A DNA stretch of 64,000 bases, taken from NCBI RefSeq assembly GCF_019263805.1, contig NZ_CP079195.1, positions 3,521,001 through 3,585,000 of the forward strand, in the 5' to 3' direction. Source of the DNA: Polaribacter sp. NJDZ03. Lineage in GTDB: Bacteria; Bacteroidota; Bacteroidia; Flavobacteriales; Flavobacteriaceae. The position numbers were made by a program, and so were the translations under genes. Shown here one piece after another: positions 63,548-64,000 of this stretch (positions are counted from its first letter, which is position 1; each line of letters opens with the position of its first letter). The notes under the pieces were generated by a model that worked only from the letters and a program-made list of their open reading frames with translations, ran no database searches and was not told the origin of the DNA.

Positions 63548-64000
63548 TGAACTCTAAAATAGCACATATAGAAAATGAGTTGGTGTCTTTAAGAAACGAT
63601 TTAAAGAACCATCAACTTTATAAAAAACTAAATTCTATAGCGGATATTAAAACCTTTATGGAAGGACATGTTTTTGCTGTTTGGGATTTTATGTCGCTTT
63701 TAAAAGCGTTACAAATTAACTTAACAACAGTTTCAATTCCTTGGATTCCGAAGAAGAACACCAACTTAGTCCGTTTTATAAACGAAATTACGTTGGCAGA
63801 AGAAAGTGACGTTAATAAAGATGGTGTTTTAAAAAGTCATTATGAAATGTATTTAGATGCAATGCAAGAAATGAATGCAGATTGCGCTAAAATAGCAGGA
63901 TTTATTGATGAGGTTTCTAAGGGAGAAGACGTTGTAAGATCGATTGAAAAATTATCAATCCATAAAAGTATAAAAGACTTTATAGGTTATACTTTTAAGG
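63547..64000 (+). CDS. DUF3050 protein, heme-oxygenase-like fold (3' truncated by window edge)
   Basis: The frame opens with ATG overlapping the trpB stop (TAATG) and runs to the window end for 151 codons without a stop. The protein ([51 protein letters not shown]) matches the DUF3050 family, which is thought to have a heme-oxygenase-like helical fold. The His and Glu in HVFAVWDFMSLLK and ESDVNKDG are candidate ligands. It is in place of trpA right after trpB and is translationally coupled to it, which suggests a role linked to tryptophan metabolism. The family call is from memory. Confidence 0.75.
   Translation, partial: MNSKIAHIENELVSLRNDLKNHQLYKKLNSIADIKTFMEGHVFAVWDFMSLLKALQINLTTVSIPWIPKKNTNLVRFINEITLAEESDVNKDGVLKSHYEMYLDAMQEMNADCAKIAGFIDEVSKGEDVVRSIEKLSIHKSIKDFIGYTFK

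Overview
The window is AT-rich DNA from a member of the Bacteroidota, almost certainly a marine Flavobacteriaceae close to Polaribacter or Tenacibaculum (inference from gene content, with no database search). The evidence is a type IX secretion sorting domain, SecDF and Hpt-Adk fusions, a very long FtsZ, Bacteroidota-type promoters (TTTG or TTG, about 19 bases, then TAnnTTTG), almost no Shine-Dalgarno sequences, and many flavobacterial palindromic repeats. No tRNA, rRNA, CRISPR array or transposase gene was seen.

Region by region: 1-12752 is a dcw cell-wall and division cluster on the + strand (ftsI end, murE, mraY, murD, ftsW, murG, murC, ftsQ, ftsA, ftsZ). 12.8-16.1 kb holds a secreted T9SS-type protein and a gene-poor tail. 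16.1-29.3 kb is mostly - strand metabolism (aspartate aminotransferase, desaturase, DUF1826, pullulanase, SMP-30, glutaminase, class I aldolase, lysS) with a RES/Xre toxin-antitoxin pair; rsmG is on +. 29.4-33.1 kb carries a candidate small RNA, a DUF456 protein and a BlaI/M56 regulatory pair with an extra lipoprotein. 33.4-47.3 kb has obg, hpt-adk, secDF, recQ, mdh, a DUF6588 protein and gyrB, all on -, with two uncharacterised genes. 48.0-53.3 kb is a gatC-gatA-gatB/aspS operon. 53.4-56.9 kb is a small accessory island: an orphan PD-(D/E)XK nuclease, two related unknown genes and a ParE-type toxin-antitoxin pair. 57.0 kb to the end is the trp operon (trpE-G-D-C-F-B), followed by a DUF3050 gene cut by the window edge.

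The strongest candidate for something new is the gat operon. It begins with a promoter, a 15-codon leader ORF in which nine codons are Asn, an antiterminator segment directly after its stop codon, and an intrinsic terminator. The genes behind it encode GatC, GatA and one 1111-residue chain joining GatB to a bacterial AspRS that has a His where non-discriminating AspRSs have one. Read together this looks like a tRNA-dependent asparagine pathway controlled by Asn-tRNA supply through ribosome-mediated attenuation. The trp operon has the same architecture with tandem Trp codons (the known Bacteroid-trp class) and acts as an internal comparison.

The second theme is palindromic repeats that have entered genes. 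One repeat unit encodes the end of MurG and an in-frame insert at the start of MurC. Others encode an insert in the middle and the C-terminus of TrpF. Nearly every trp intergenic junction holds a different repeat, and one repeat type carries the transcription terminator of three neighbouring genes at 24.7-27.6 kb.
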